A stretch of 64,000 nt of DNA from Tolypothrix tenuis PCC 7101 (GCF_002368295.1 NZ_AP018248.1:4161354-4225353), one strand, 5' to 3'; positions 43,508 to 52,919 are shown, numbered from the stretch's first letter. The notes: generated from the sequence alone by a model not told the origin. Made by a program: numbers and translations.

Positions 43508-45523
43508 ATGACTTACTCGTCACCGCAACGGCGCAGTACCGCTCTAACCACAAAAACAGAGTTTTCGCCCTTTGGCAACAAGCTAGTACAGACTGGCTAT
43601 GTTAATAACGAACAGATGAGACAGGCACTCATTGAAAGCCGCAAATCTGGCACACCTTTAACAGAGGTGCTGGAGTCAATTACCGGGCGGCAACTCTCAC
43701 CTGAATTAGTTAGACAATACAAAAAACAGCAGTTATTTGAACTAAAAATACTATACGGGGTTGAATTCCTTGATCCGGAAGTCAACCAACTTGCTAATAC
43801 GATGGTGGGGAGGTTAATTGAAACCCTCATTCCCGTAGACATTTGTCGTCGCCATCGCTTAATCCCACTATCAAAACATGACGACCAAACCCCACCTTGC
43901 GTTTTGGTGGCGATGGTCGATCCGGATAACCTGGAAGCTTCAGATGACCTCAACCGCATCTTGCGCCCACAAGGTTTAGCTTTGCAGCGCATGGTAATTA
44001 CCCAGGAAGATTACCAACAGCTGATTAATCAATACCTAGATGAACTCGCAATTAGGCAAAAACATCTAGAACAAGAAAAGTTTACAGATATTAATCAAGA
44101 TTTAGAAAACCTGAATAATCTTGATCTCGATGATGCTCCTGAAGATATGGAGGCTGATTTAGGAGCAGCGATGAAGGGTGCAGAAGATGCACCAGTCATT
44201 AATCTCGTGAATAGAATTCTGGCTAAAGCCTTGCATGAAAAGGTTTCGGATATTCACATTGAACCGCAGGAAGAAAATCTCCGCATTCGTTTTCGTAAGG
44301 ATGGGGTGCTGCGTCAAGCGTTTGACCCCCTACCGAAAAAAATCGTGGCGGCGGTGACAGCCAGGTTTAAAATCATTTCTAGCTTAGACATTGCTGAGAG
44401 ACGGTTACCCCAAGACGGACGTATCCGGCGGATGTTTGAGGGACGTAAAGTGGATTTCCGCGTCAACACCTTACCCAGTCGCTACGGGGAAAAGATTTGT
44501 TTGCGGATTTTGGATAACTCCTCAACTCAACTCGGATTACATAAGCTGATTACTGACCAGGAAACCTTAGATATTGTTAAGGACATGGTCAGCCGTCCCT
44601 TTGGGTTGATTTTGGTTACAGGCCCTACTGGTTCTGGTAAAACCACCTCGCTGTATTCAGCATTGGCAGAAAAGAACGATCCTGGAGTCAACATCAGTAC
44701 AGTAGAAGACCCGATTGAGTATAGTTTGCCAGGGATTACTCAAGTACAGGTAATTCGGGAAAAAGGACTAGATTTTGCTACCGCTTTGCGGGCTTTTTTG
44801 CGGCAAGACCCAGATGTGTTACTCGTAGGTGAAACCAGAGACAAGGAAACTGCCAAAACAGCGATTGAGGCAGCCTTAACAGGTCACTTAGTATTGACCA
44901 CCTTACACACCAATGATGCCCCAGGTGCGATCGCGCGTTTGGGAGAAATGGGTATTGAACCTTTCATGGTTTCTAGTTCTTTGATTGGTGTGTTAGCACA
45001 ACGGTTGGTTCGGCGTGTTTGTCCCGATTGTCGTATTCCCTATACTCCTACAACCGAAGAACTGGCTCGTTATGGTATGTCTGCTTCTCAAGAAGTGAAT
45101 GTCACTTTCTACAAAGCTAATTCCTTGCCCAACGAAACCCAAGCGGAAGCGAAAGCCAGCGGTCAACAAGTATGCTCCACTTGTAATGGCGTTGGCTATA
45201 AAGGGCGTTGTGGTGTTTATGAAGTGATGCGAATCACCGAAAACTTGCAAACTCTCATCAACGAAGAAGCACCAACGGAACGGATTAAGGAAGTAGCAGT
45301 AGAAGAAGGGATGAAAACCTTGCTGGCGTACAGCTTAGATTTAGTACGTCAAGGCTCCACCACCCTAGAAGAAGTTGAGCGAGTCACCTTTACTGATACC
45401 GGTTTGGAAGCGGAATTAAAAGCTAAACGCAAGAGTGGTCTAACGTGCCGCACTTGTGATGCCACATTACAACCAGAATGGCTAGATTGTCCCTACTGTC
45501 TGACACCTCGCTTTACTGATTAG
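43508..45523 (+). CDS. pilB: Type IV pilus assembly ATPase PilB (GspE family)
   Basis: Hexameric ATPase that drives pilus extension. 671 residues from the ATG at 43508 (MTYSSPQRRST); a GTG at 43454 would add 18 residues without family resemblance. N-terminal MshEN/T2SSE-N domain (about 20-170), then the ATPase core with Walker A GPTGSGKTTSLYS, Asp box, Walker B LLVGETRDKETA and His box HTNDAPGA, and a C-terminal zinc-binding tetracysteine region (CPDC and CSTC) plus a further CRTC/CPYC knuckle at the very end. It heads pilB-pilT-pilC. Confidence 0.95.
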   Translation: MTYSSPQRRSTALTTKTEFSPFGNKLVQTGYVNNEQMRQALIESRKSGTPLTEVLESITGRQLSPELVRQYKKQQLFELKILYGVEFLDPEVNQLANTMVGRLIETLIPVDICRRHRLIPLSKHDDQTPPCVLVAMVDPDNLEASDDLNRILRPQGLALQRMVITQEDYQQLINQYLDELAIRQKHLEQEKFTDINQDLENLNNLDLDDAPEDMEADLGAAMKGAEDAPVINLVNRILAKALHEKVSDIHIEPQEENLRIRFRKDGVLRQAFDPLPKKIVAAVTARFKIISSLDIAERRLPQDGRIRRMFEGRKVDFRVNTLPSRYGEKICLRILDNSSTQLGLHKLITDQETLDIVKDMVSRPFGLILVTGPTGSGKTTSLYSALAEKNDPGVNISTVEDPIEYSLPGITQVQVIREKGLDFATALRAFLRQDPDVLLVGETRDKETAKTAIEAALTGHLVLTTLHTNDAPGAIARLGEMGIEPFMVSSSLIGVLAQRLVRRVCPDCRIPYTPTTEELARYGMSASQEVNVTFYKANSLPNETQAEAKASGQQVCSTCNGVGYKGRCGVYEVMRITENLQTLINEEAPTERIKEVAVEEGMKTLLAYSLDLVRQGSTTLEEVERVTFTDTGLEAELKAKRKSGLTCRTCDATLQPEWLDCPYCLTPRFTD

Positions 45524-45568
45524 TCAAACATCAAAAGTCAAATAACAAACAACTAGGGAGACGAAACT

Positions 45569-46693
45569 ATGGAGATGATGATTGAAGATTTGATGGAGCA
45601 GATGATTGAAATGGGGGGTTCGGATCTGCATTTATCCGCCGGGTTACCACCCTATTTCCGAATTAGTGGCAAACTCACCCCCATAGGCGACCATGTATTG
45701 ACTGCGGATCAGTGTCAAAGGCTGATCTTTAGTATGCTCAACAATACTCAGCGTAAAACTTTAGAGCAGACCTGGGAACTGGATTGTTCTTATGGTGTAA
45801 AAGGCTTGGCGCGTTTCCGCGTCAATGTTTATAAGGATCGTGGTTCCTACGCTGCTTGTTTACGCGCCCTCAGCTCCAAAATTCCCAACTTTGAAAAATT
45901 AGGGTTGCCAGATGTAGTCCGGGAAATGACAGAGAAGCCCAGAGGACTGATTTTGGTAACAGGGCCTACTGGTTCTGGTAAAACCACTACCTTGGCAGCA
46001 ATGATTGACTTGATTAATCGCACCAAGGCGGAGCATATTTTGACTGTAGAAGATCCAATAGAATTTGTGTATGAACCAATTAAAAGCTTGGTTCACCAGC
46101 GACAACTTGGTGAAGATACTAAGAGTTTTGCTAATGCTTTGAAGGCAGCTTTGCGGGAAGATCCAGATATTATTCTGGTTGGGGAAATGCGGGATTTGGA
46201 AACGATTTCCTTGGCGATTTCTGCGGCGGAAACAGGTCACTTAGTATTTGGAACTTTGCACACCAGTTCAGCTGCACAGACTGTTGACCGGATTATTGAC
46301 GTTTTTCCCCATGAAAGACAAACCCAGGTACGGGTGCAGTTATCTAACTCCTTGGTAGCTGTGTTTAGCCAAACTTTGGTACCAAAGAAAAACCCCAAAC
46401 CAGGTGAATATGGTCGGGTCATGGCTCAAGAAATTATGATCATTACTCCTGCTATTTCTAACTTGATTCGCGAGGGGAAAACATCTCAAATTTACTCTGC
46501 AATCCAAACTGGCGGTAAGTTAGGTATGCAAACACTAGAAAAAGTTTTAGCTGATTATTATAAAGCTGGAGTTATCTCCTTTGAAGCTGCTATGTCTAAA
46601 ACTTCTAAGCCTGATGAAATTCAACGTCTCATTGGTGGTGCACCACAAGCAGCAGGTGCAAAACCAGCTGCTGGTGTTGCTAAAGCTCATTAA
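45569..46693 (+). CDS. pilT: Type IV pilus retraction ATPase PilT
   Basis: Powers pilus retraction for twitching motility and DNA uptake. 374 residues, normal length: PAS-like N-terminal domain (about 1-105), Walker A GPTGSGKTTTLAAM, Asp box EDPIEF, Walker B DIILVGEMRDLETI, His box GTLHTSSAAQT, and the PilT-type segment near RQLGEDTKSF. It starts ATG at 45569 behind AGGGAGA, 45 bases after pilB. The Ala/Pro-rich tail (GAPQAAGAKPAAGVAKAH) is species-variable. Confidence 0.95.
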   Translation: MEMMIEDLMEQMIEMGGSDLHLSAGLPPYFRISGKLTPIGDHVLTADQCQRLIFSMLNNTQRKTLEQTWELDCSYGVKGLARFRVNVYKDRGSYAACLRALSSKIPNFEKLGLPDVVREMTEKPRGLILVTGPTGSGKTTTLAAMIDLINRTKAEHILTVEDPIEFVYEPIKSLVHQRQLGEDTKSFANALKAALREDPDIILVGEMRDLETISLAISAAETGHLVFGTLHTSSAAQTVDRIIDVFPHERQTQVRVQLSNSLVAVFSQTLVPKKNPKPGEYGRVMAQEIMIITPAISNLIREGKTSQIYSAIQTGGKLGMQTLEKVLADYYKAGVISFEAAMSKTSKPDEIQRLIGGAPQAAGAKPAAGVAKAH

Positions 46694-46800
46694 TGAAGCA
46701 TAAAAATCAAGGTGCAAGGGAGAACAAGATAAATAATTAATTACTGTTGACCCTTGACCCTTGATATTTGACCCTTAAACTATTTTAAATTGATTAATCT

Positions 46801-48021
46801 ATGCCTACCTATGTTGCCCGTGTGCGGGACTCACAAGGAAAATCTAGAACAGAAAAATTTTCGGCTGAATCATTAGCTCAAGCCCGTACTAATCTGAGAG
46901 ACCAAGGTTTAGTTGTTCAAGACTTGAAAGAGTCTAAGGGCGGATTCAGCTTTGATTTGCAGAAATTTCAGACATCAATGGTCAAAGTTACTGTGAAGGA
47001 TAAAGCGGTTTTCTCTCGCCAATTTGCTGTTTTGACAAATGCAGGTGTAGCGATTGTTAGAAGTTTGGGAGTACTTTCTGAGCAGTGTAGCAATCCTAAA
47101 TTAAAAGTCGCTTTGAATGATATTAGCAATGATGTTCAAAGCGGGACAAATCTTTCCGATGCTATGCGGAAGCATCCTGATTGCTTTGATAATTTGTATG
47201 TCAGTATGGTGCAAGCTGGGGAAATTGGTGGGGTGCTAGACGACGTATTAAACCGATTAGCGAAGCTGTTAGAGGATGTAGCACGCCTACAAAACCAAAT
47301 CAAAGCGGCATTATCTTATCCTGTGGTTGTTGGTGTTTTAGCAACATCAATCTTTGTTGGGATGACTGTTTTCCTAATTCCAATTTTTGCCAAAATATTT
47401 AAAGACATCGGTATAGATTTACCTCCTTTAACACAATTTTTGATGGATTGTAGTGCAATATTACGCAGTTTATGGTCTGTCGTAATTATTGCTGGATTTA
47501 TCGGTTTATCGATTGCCTATAAGCAGTATTATAAAACTGCTGTTGGTAAACTAACTATCGACCGTATTTCTTTAAAGGTGCCTTTATTTGGTGATTTGAT
47601 TCAAAAATCATCAGTTGCCCGCTTTAGCCGTACTTTTGGGTCATTGACTCGTTCTGGTGTACCTATCCTTACTTGTTTAGAAATTGTCCGGGATACATCA
47701 GGAAATCAAATTGTTGCTAATGCTATCGATGCCGCCCGGATAGAAATTCAACAAGGAGGCATGATTAGCGCTGCTTTGCAAAAAGAAGCAGTGTTTCCCG
47801 CTATGGCAATTCAGATGATTAGTATTGGTGAAGAAACCGGGGAATTAGATGGAATGTTAATGAAAGTTGCTGACTTCTATGAAGATGAAGTTGAGCAAGC
47901 AGTTAAAGCATTAACTAGTGTTTTAGAACCACTAATGATTGTGGTTTTAGGGGGTATGGTCGGTACAATTTTGTTAGCAATGTATCTGCCTATGTTCAAG
48001 GTATTTGAAAAGATGGGCTAA
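46801..48021 (+). CDS. pilC: Type IV pilus inner-membrane platform protein PilC
   Basis: Platform protein that links the PilB and PilT motors to the growing pilus. 406 residues with an N-terminal soluble segment (PTYVARVRDSQGK) and two GspF/PilC repeats, each FSRQFAVLTNAGV / FSRTFGSLTRSGVPI, followed by membrane segments (about 173-200, 223-246, and 378-400 near LMIVVLGGMVGTILLAMYLPMF). The second repeat ends with ISIGEETGELD. It follows pilT after 107 bases of repeat-like sequence. Confidence 0.95.
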   Translation: MPTYVARVRDSQGKSRTEKFSAESLAQARTNLRDQGLVVQDLKESKGGFSFDLQKFQTSMVKVTVKDKAVFSRQFAVLTNAGVAIVRSLGVLSEQCSNPKLKVALNDISNDVQSGTNLSDAMRKHPDCFDNLYVSMVQAGEIGGVLDDVLNRLAKLLEDVARLQNQIKAALSYPVVVGVLATSIFVGMTVFLIPIFAKIFKDIGIDLPPLTQFLMDCSAILRSLWSVVIIAGFIGLSIAYKQYYKTAVGKLTIDRISLKVPLFGDLIQKSSVARFSRTFGSLTRSGVPILTCLEIVRDTSGNQIVANAIDAARIEIQQGGMISAALQKEAVFPAMAIQMISIGEETGELDGMLMKVADFYEDEVEQAVKALTSVLEPLMIVVLGGMVGTILLAMYLPMFKVFEKMG

Positions 48022-48037
48022 GAATGTCTAAAGGCTA

Positions 48038-48074
48038 AAGGATGAAATTATCTCATAAGTCAGATTTCATCCTT
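48038..48074 (+). terminator. Hairpin after pilC
   Basis: AAGGATGAAAT pairs with ATTTCATCCTT (11 bp) around a 15-base loop, 17 bases after the pilC stop. There is no T run, so it may be an attenuator or mRNA-stabilising stem between pilC and the next gene. Confidence 0.4.
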
Positions 48075-48124
48075 ATACCTAACATTTTCTAATTCATATT
48101 TCATAGTTCATCTTTCACAGAAAT

Positions 48125-48682
48125 ATGCCTGTGCAAAAATCTGATTACGAAGCTAGCTTGGCGGAGTATAGTAATCATCTGACTGCGATCGCTTTATTAA
48201 AACAGCATCGACCTTACTTAGAGATGGTTCCTAGCCTGCGCCGTCCAGATGAAAGTGTGATCGCCATTCCTTTGCCTATTGTGCGTTTGCGGCAAATTGA
48301 AACAACAGCCACCCACACAACTTGCTTACCCTGCGATGTAGCAATTCTGATGTGCGATCCTGAGTGGAAAGTGAAAACGGGAGCCGAGATTGTAATTTTT
48401 ATTCATCGTCCCCATGAAGACTTTTCGGAATTATTGGGACGTTGGCGACAAACTCAAGTTCTCTTAGACACAGATTATGAGTGGCTGATGCCTGAACGCC
48501 ACAGTCATATTTTGAGTGAAGGAGCTAATACTGTATATCCTTTATTTTTACTTTTTAGTGAGACTTCAGAACGCATTCAGCGAGGTCTTTTAGGAGCAGA
48601 ACTGCCATTTATTATCCAAAAACCCCAACCCATTTTTGAAGAGGAAAGCAGGAATGAAGAGGGTTTAGAGATTATGGATTAG
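48125..48682 (+). CDS. Conserved-looking protein of unknown function
   Basis: 185 residues, no signal peptide or membrane segment. The middle has alternating hydrophobic strands (CDVAILMCDPEWKVKTGAEI, VIFIHRP) and a Trp/Glu-containing segment DYEWLMPERHSH; the C-terminus is acidic. No catalytic motif was recognised. It follows pilC by 103 bases on the same strand and ends before a strong palindrome, so it may be the last gene of the pilus transcript. A pilus-related role is only positional. Confidence 0.7.
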   Translation: MPVQKSDYEASLAEYSNHLTAIALLKQHRPYLEMVPSLRRPDESVIAIPLPIVRLRQIETTATHTTCLPCDVAILMCDPEWKVKTGAEIVIFIHRPHEDFSELLGRWRQTQVLLDTDYEWLMPERHSHILSEGANTVYPLFLLFSETSERIQRGLLGAELPFIIQKPQPIFEEESRNEEGLEIMD

Positions 48683-48729
48683 GAACTAGAGTGATGTGAA
48701 AATTAATTCTGCTTTGCATGAAATCTTTG

Positions 48730-48757
48730 CTAGGGGCGAACAGCTGTTCGCCCCTAG
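48730..48757. terminator. Perfect 28-bp palindrome between convergent genes
   Basis: CTAGGGGCGAACAG is followed without a loop by its exact reverse complement. It lies between convergent genes (stop at 48682 and stop at 48820), so it can serve as a bidirectional terminator; the GGGGCGAACAGC core is also a repeated palindrome type I recall from other cyanobacteria. Confidence 0.6.
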
Positions 48758-48819
48758 ATTATTTCTAGAGATGTTTAGGAGTGATTAGATTCAGACAGTG
48801 AAATCACAGACAAATTCCA

Positions 48820-49848
48820 TTACTTCACAAATTGAGGCATAATTTCTGCGGCGGTAAAGATGCCATAGATGCCACGTTGATGCAATTGTTTACCTGCTTT
48901 GAGATAGCCAAAAGCTGGGCCGCAGACGTTGGCTGCCATGCTGGTTTCATCCCCTAGGGTAAAGGTATGGGTAGAAATTTTACCTTCAAAAGTACGCCCT
49001 GTGACTTTAACGTTTGTACTGAGGGGCTTTTTGGGATTACGTGTATCGACTACACCCCCAACAGTAACGCGATCGCGCCCTACTATGCCGGCAAACTCTA
49101 ACATTACATCATCGGCGTGTTCCATATTCTCTAAGGTAAGCACGCCATTGGTTTTATCTAGTAAGGCTTCTACTTCTGCGTCGGTCATCATTCTGGCTGC
49201 TTCTACTGTATAACCAGGCATATGACCAATATCTTCGCGAACGGTGGCGCGATAAGCTTCCCAATTGGCAATTCCCACACCAAAAGTAATTTCCACTTTG
49301 TGAATTTCGGCGTAGCTTTGGGCGGCTAAGGCGGCAGCGGCTGTTAATAGTCCTGGTGTTGCACCACACCCTGTCATGTAAGTAATTCCCGCAGCTTCTA
49401 GTTCTGCTTTCATAGATAGCAGTTGTTCTACGGCAGTGGTACGCTTAATTGCATCCACCAATACACCCCGCCAGCCAGATTTAATAAATTCTTTGGCTAC
49501 TGAGGGAATAAAATCATTAGGCAGGTTGGGTAAAGCTAGAAAATAACCATCTACAGGTTGAGCGCTGGCGATTAAATCTTGAATACTATTGTTTGTTAAA
49601 GTGCCTACAGGCTCTAAATAACCTAAAGAACCCTGAGCTTGGTAGGTTTGAATGCAAGCATCTGTTTTTAAACCCTCAGCAGCATAGGCGTAACCCTTTT
49701 GATCTGCTGCTGCGACTAAAATCATTTCCCGTTTACCAGCCAGTACCTTGGCGGCTGCTTGTCCGAGTCCACCGAAACCCAGTACTCCTACGCGTATCGC
49801 TGGTGAAATATTTAGAGAACTTTTGACTTGTTCTGGATTCATAGTCAA
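48820..49848 (-). CDS. Saccharopine dehydrogenase-like oxidoreductase
   Basis: NAD(P)-dependent dehydrogenase-like protein, 342 residues. The Rossmann fold starts VGVLGFGGLGQAAAKVL (about residues 20-36). The middle has YMTGCGATPGLLTAAAALAA, a segment shared with saccharopine dehydrogenase and homospermidine-synthase-like proteins. A similar protein is seen in other heterocystous cyanobacteria; its substrate is not known to me. MTMNPE gives two close ATG starts (49848 and 49842). No lysine or polyamine genes are adjacent. Convergent to the pilus genes. Confidence 0.8.
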   Translation of the reverse strand: MTMNPEQVKSSLNISPAIRVGVLGFGGLGQAAAKVLAGKREMILVAAADQKGYAYAAEGLKTDACIQTYQAQGSLGYLEPVGTLTNNSIQDLIASAQPVDGYFLALPNLPNDFIPSVAKEFIKSGWRGVLVDAIKRTTAVEQLLSMKAELEAAGITYMTGCGATPGLLTAAAALAAQSYAEIHKVEITFGVGIANWEAYRATVREDIGHMPGYTVEAARMMTDAEVEALLDKTNGVLTLENMEHADDVMLEFAGIVGRDRVTVGGVVDTRNPKKPLSTNVKVTGRTFEGKISTHTFTLGDETSMAANVCGPAFGYLKAGKQLHQRGIYGIFTAAEIMPQFVK

Positions 49849-50094
49849 TTTGTAGAGTTGAATCGACAGCCTTTATCCTTCAGCATTTCAGCTTGTGGCC
49901 TGTGGCTGATGGCTTTTAGCTATAGAGGTTAATTATCATTCATTATCCGGGGTTCTACCATTCCTAAAATTGTTTTTTACTAAAATTTCTTGGTAAGTAC
50001 TTTTTGGTTAAGGGGAAAAAGGGGAATGGGAAAAGGGAAAGGAAAAACCTTTAACCTTTCCCCTGAATTAGTTGATGTCAGTATTTCTGAAAAA

Positions 50095-50289
50095 TTAGGT
50101 AGCTGGATAGCCAGCAGCAGCTAATGCTTCTTTAACTACTGTTTCTGAAGCTTGAGTATCTATAGTGACAAGCTTAGTTTGAGGATCTGCTTGAATATTT
50201 GCATTGGCATCGACTACTTTAAGTGCATTGGTAATGTTATTTGCACAAGCCGAACAAGCCATATTGGGAACTGTGAGTTGAAGTGTCAT
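50095..50289 (-). CDS. Heavy-metal-associated (copper chaperone-like) protein
   Basis: HMA-domain protein of 64 residues with the metal site MACSAC (M-x-C-x2-C) and the ferredoxin-like beta-alpha-beta pattern (TLQLTVPNM, ITNALKVV, KLVTIDT, VKEALAAAGY). Copper(I) is the usual ligand, supplied to a P-type ATPase. The ATG at 50289 is preferred over a TTG at 50298. Directly behind it (upstream on the same strand) lies a broken DUF305 gene, a family often found with copper genes, which supports a copper-handling locus in decay. Confidence 0.88.
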   Translation of the reverse strand: MTLQLTVPNMACSACANNITNALKVVDANANIQADPQTKLVTIDTQASETVVKEALAAAGYPAT

Positions 50290-50317
50290 AAGTTTCAAAT
50301 GTTGAAGAAATAATTAA

Positions 50318-50488
50318 TCAAGACCAGGCTTGATACCATTGCTGCATCTGTTGAATTTCAGCAGTTTGCGATTAGATGATAGCTTGAGCGAGGTCAAGAA
50401 TTTGTGTATGGTTAGCGCGATCGCCAACCATCTGTGCCATCATTACAGATGATTCATGGTGAGGAATCATTTGCCGGATCAATTCCAT
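50318..50488 (-). pseudogene. DUF305 protein fragment with internal stop
   Basis: The minus strand reads MELIRQMIPHHESSVMMAQM followed by LDLAQAII, the metal-binding core of DUF305 (MIPHH...M). A TAA at 50374-50372 interrupts it; the same frame then continues SQTAEIQQMQQWYQAW, the normal end of that domain, to a stop at 50318. The usual N-terminal signal region is also missing. So it is an N-terminally truncated and nonsense-mutated gene. It sits 28 bases upstream of the HMA gene on the same strand. Confidence 0.85.
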
Positions 50489-50565
50489 ACTTATCCTAAA
50501 CTCTCTAGTCAGGTGGAGAGTCTAGCTAGATTACAAGCATTTTTGGAAAAGTTAATATTTATTGG

Positions 50566-50623
50566 AAGTCGGCGGGAAACTCCATCCCCTTGTGGGTGTA
50601 GAGGGATAGCCGCCCGCCGACTT
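50566..50623. repeat. 58-bp hairpin element with 11-bp perfect arms
   Basis: AAGTCGGCGGG and CCCGCCGACTT enclose a stretch beginning AAACTCCATCCCCTTGTGGG. The same ACTCCATCCCCTTGTGGGTG block recurs 120 bases on, in the terminator at 50695. GGGCATT and CCCCATT heptamers lie between the two (50628-50690). Confidence 0.65.
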
Positions 50624-50694
50624 GGGGCATTGGGCATTGGGCATTGGGAACTCTTCCCCATTCCCCATTCCCCATTCCCCATTCCCCATGCCCT

Positions 50695-50725
50695 AAAACT
50701 CCATCCCCTTGTGGGTGGAGTTTTT
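50695..50725 (-). terminator. Terminator of the LpxB-like gene
   Basis: AAAACTCCA and TGGAGTTTT form a perfect 9-bp stem with a 12-base loop, directly after the stop codon of the minus-strand gene that ends at 50729. T runs exist on both strands. Confidence 0.7.
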
Positions 50726-50728
50726 CAT

Positions 50729-51985
50729 TTACGCAAGCTCAATCGCTGCTGTTACCAAATTGGCTAATTTTTGCGCTGCGCCTGCTTCACCCCGGACATT
50801 GCGTAGCTTGAGTTGCATTTCCTGTAATTTTTCGGGACGAGTCAATAAATCTAAGACCATTTCTCCAATTTCCGGCGCTTGGAGATGTCCCACAAGTTCA
50901 GGTACTATCTCTGACTGTGCCCAAATATTCGGCCAGGCTAACAAACCTTTGCGTCTCAGAAATAGCCAGTTGATGACCTTGGCAAAGGTCGAACCCAATC
51001 CTGGTAAATTAGCTAGCAAACCTGGTAAACCATCCCAAGAACGCATAGCATCAAGCTGTTGGGTGGGGAGTAAAACAATCATTGGCACAGCTAAAGCACC
51101 GAGTTCGGCTGTATTTGCGCCTACAGTAGTTAAACAAATACGACATTGAGATAGTAATTTATAGGCTGGCGTTGCTTGTGAAAGTTCTATATTTAAGCCG
51201 TTAGCGGTTTTGAGTAGAGGATGATGTTGGCTATCTTCTGAGACGATTAAGGAAGCACCAGAGCAGCCAAAAGTTTTTATAAAAGGATTTTTTTGAGCAT
51301 CAGCAAAGCTAGCTAAAGTTTGTAAATCTAAAGTGGGTGCTACGGGAATGACAAACTTAGTTTGAGGCCTTTTTGCGTGGATGTATTCTGCGATCGCTAA
51401 TGTTAATGGTACTCCTTGCGCTAACTTTGCAGCTTTTGACCCCGGTAATAAACCAATGATTTCTGTGCTGACTCCTGAATTTTGAGTATGAAGTGAACTC
51501 TGCGCTTCTAACATCAAATCACCCACAACAGTAAATTTGTGAGCATATTTCTGAGGAATACGTTCAGCAACTTTCGGTGTCATCACACCAAAGCTATCAA
51601 TAAAGCTGTACCAACGAGCATCCCATTCGGCGTAAATTACTGTTTTGTAACCAAGTTTTTTACCGATGACAACAGGAAAAAATTGATCGCCACCGAGAAA
51701 AACTACGACTCCGAGACTTCTCCAATCCCAATTATCAACAGTTTTTCCCCAGAGTAAAAATTGCCAAAAATGCTCTGCTCCCTGAACTCTATCAACTTCT
51801 GGGTAAGAAAGAGCGATCGCAGCTTCTTTGCCACTAGCATGAGGACAGGGGGATAAAATTACAGAAATCCTCACAGTAGAGCGATCGTTACCCAGTTGTT
51901 CCCGCAATGCTTTCACTACTGGACGTACCCAAGTTGTTACTTCCCCTGGGCCATTGGAGAGAATCAGAATATCTACTGGAGTCAT
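50729..51985 (-). CDS. LpxB-like glycosyltransferase
   Basis: 418-residue protein with the GT-B type two-domain fold of lipid-A-disaccharide synthase: N-terminal VDILILSNGPGEVTTWVRPV, middle WDARWYSFIDSFGVMT and VVGDLMLEAQ, and a C-terminal donor-binding half with IGLLPGSKAAKLAQGVPL and CRICLTTVGANTAELGALAVPMIVLLPTQQLDAM. Such divergent LpxB-related proteins are common in cyanobacteria, which often make no typical lipid A, so transfer of a sugar to another lipid acceptor is as likely as the textbook reaction. Start ATG at 51985; a terminator follows the stop directly. Confidence 0.8.
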   Translation of the reverse strand: MTPVDILILSNGPGEVTTWVRPVVKALREQLGNDRSTVRISVILSPCPHASGKEAAIALSYPEVDRVQGAEHFWQFLLWGKTVDNWDWRSLGVVVFLGGDQFFPVVIGKKLGYKTVIYAEWDARWYSFIDSFGVMTPKVAERIPQKYAHKFTVVGDLMLEAQSSLHTQNSGVSTEIIGLLPGSKAAKLAQGVPLTLAIAEYIHAKRPQTKFVIPVAPTLDLQTLASFADAQKNPFIKTFGCSGASLIVSEDSQHHPLLKTANGLNIELSQATPAYKLLSQCRICLTTVGANTAELGALAVPMIVLLPTQQLDAMRSWDGLPGLLANLPGLGSTFAKVINWLFLRRKGLLAWPNIWAQSEIVPELVGHLQAPEIGEMVLDLLTRPEKLQEMQLKLRNVRGEAGAAQKLANLVTAAIELA

Positions 51986-52087
51986 GAGTTAATTTTGAAC
52001 AGTTGAAAGCTATTAGTTAAGAGCAAAAAATTAAGTAATTCGTTCCTAAGTTATGAAGGCACGATACTATTGATATAATTGCAGACT

Positions 52088-52894
52088 ATGTTTGATAATG
52101 TCTGCAAATTTCTAGCCGAATCATTTTCTAGTGATTTTGCAACTTGGCTACTCAATGAACCAGTTACACTCACCAAACTTAGTCCATCAGAATTATCCCT
52201 CGAACCTATCCGTGCGGATGCACTAATTTTGTTGCAGTCAGAGGAAATTGTCCTCCATATCGAATTCCAAACTAAACCTAAAGCCGATATTCCCTTTCGG
52301 ATGTGTGATTATCGCTTACGGGTGTATCGCAGATTTCCTCATAAGCAAATGCGTCAGGTTGTCATTTATTTACAACCTAACGATTCTGAGCTAGTTTATC
52401 AAACGGAATTTGCCTTAGAAAACACTTTTCATCGATTTGAAGTTATTCGACTTTGGCAACAGCCAACAGAACTATTTTTGAGTTCTCCAGGTTTGTTACC
52501 TTTTGCAACTTTAAGTCAAACTAACAATCAAACACGAACCTTAGAACAAGTTGCTGAAGCTATTAAAGCAATCAATGATACCCGAATCCGAAGCAATGTT
52601 GCTGCGTCAACAGCGGTGTTAGCTGGGCTAGCATTAAATAAAGACGTGATTAATAGAATTTTGCGGAGTGATATTATGCGCGAATCTGTAATCTATCAAG
52701 ATATTTTACAAGAAGGGCTTAAAGAAGGAATAGAGCAAGGTATAGTACAGGGTATTGAGCAAAAAGCGCAAGAGGTTGCTAAAAATATGCTCAATGAGGG
52801 AATGGCGATCGCATTAATTGCTCGCGTTACTGGTTTAACGGTTGAGCAAGTTGAACAATTACAAGCTCAAACTGATGATAATCAACCTGCATGA
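52088..52894 (+). CDS. Rpn-family (PD-(D/E)XK) recombination-promoting nuclease / putative transposase-like protein
   Basis: 268 residues from the ATG at 52088 (MFDNVCKFLAES); a TTG at 52079 is less likely. The N-terminal nuclease domain shows the fold signature ADALIL...VLHIEFQTK (D then E-x-Q) and FRMCDYRLRVYRRFPHKQ, typical of the Rpn/DUF4351-type proteins that are very numerous in filamentous cyanobacteria. The C-terminus has a helical repeat (LQEGLKEGIEQGIVQGIEQK). It is a single gene, not in an operon. Family members cut DNA in E. coli; a role in recombination or in phage defence is possible but not shown here. Confidence 0.85.
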   Translation: MFDNVCKFLAESFSSDFATWLLNEPVTLTKLSPSELSLEPIRADALILLQSEEIVLHIEFQTKPKADIPFRMCDYRLRVYRRFPHKQMRQVVIYLQPNDSELVYQTEFALENTFHRFEVIRLWQQPTELFLSSPGLLPFATLSQTNNQTRTLEQVAEAIKAINDTRIRSNVAASTAVLAGLALNKDVINRILRSDIMRESVIYQDILQEGLKEGIEQGIVQGIEQKAQEVAKNMLNEGMAIALIARVTGLTVEQVEQLQAQTDDNQPA

Positions 52895-52919
52895 TATTGT
52901 GCGATCGCTAATTTTAACC

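Noticed and set aside
50456..50767. Plus-strand frame of 103 codons after the HMA gene
   Set aside because: It is antisense to the DUF305 remnant and then crosses hairpin repeats; no family features.
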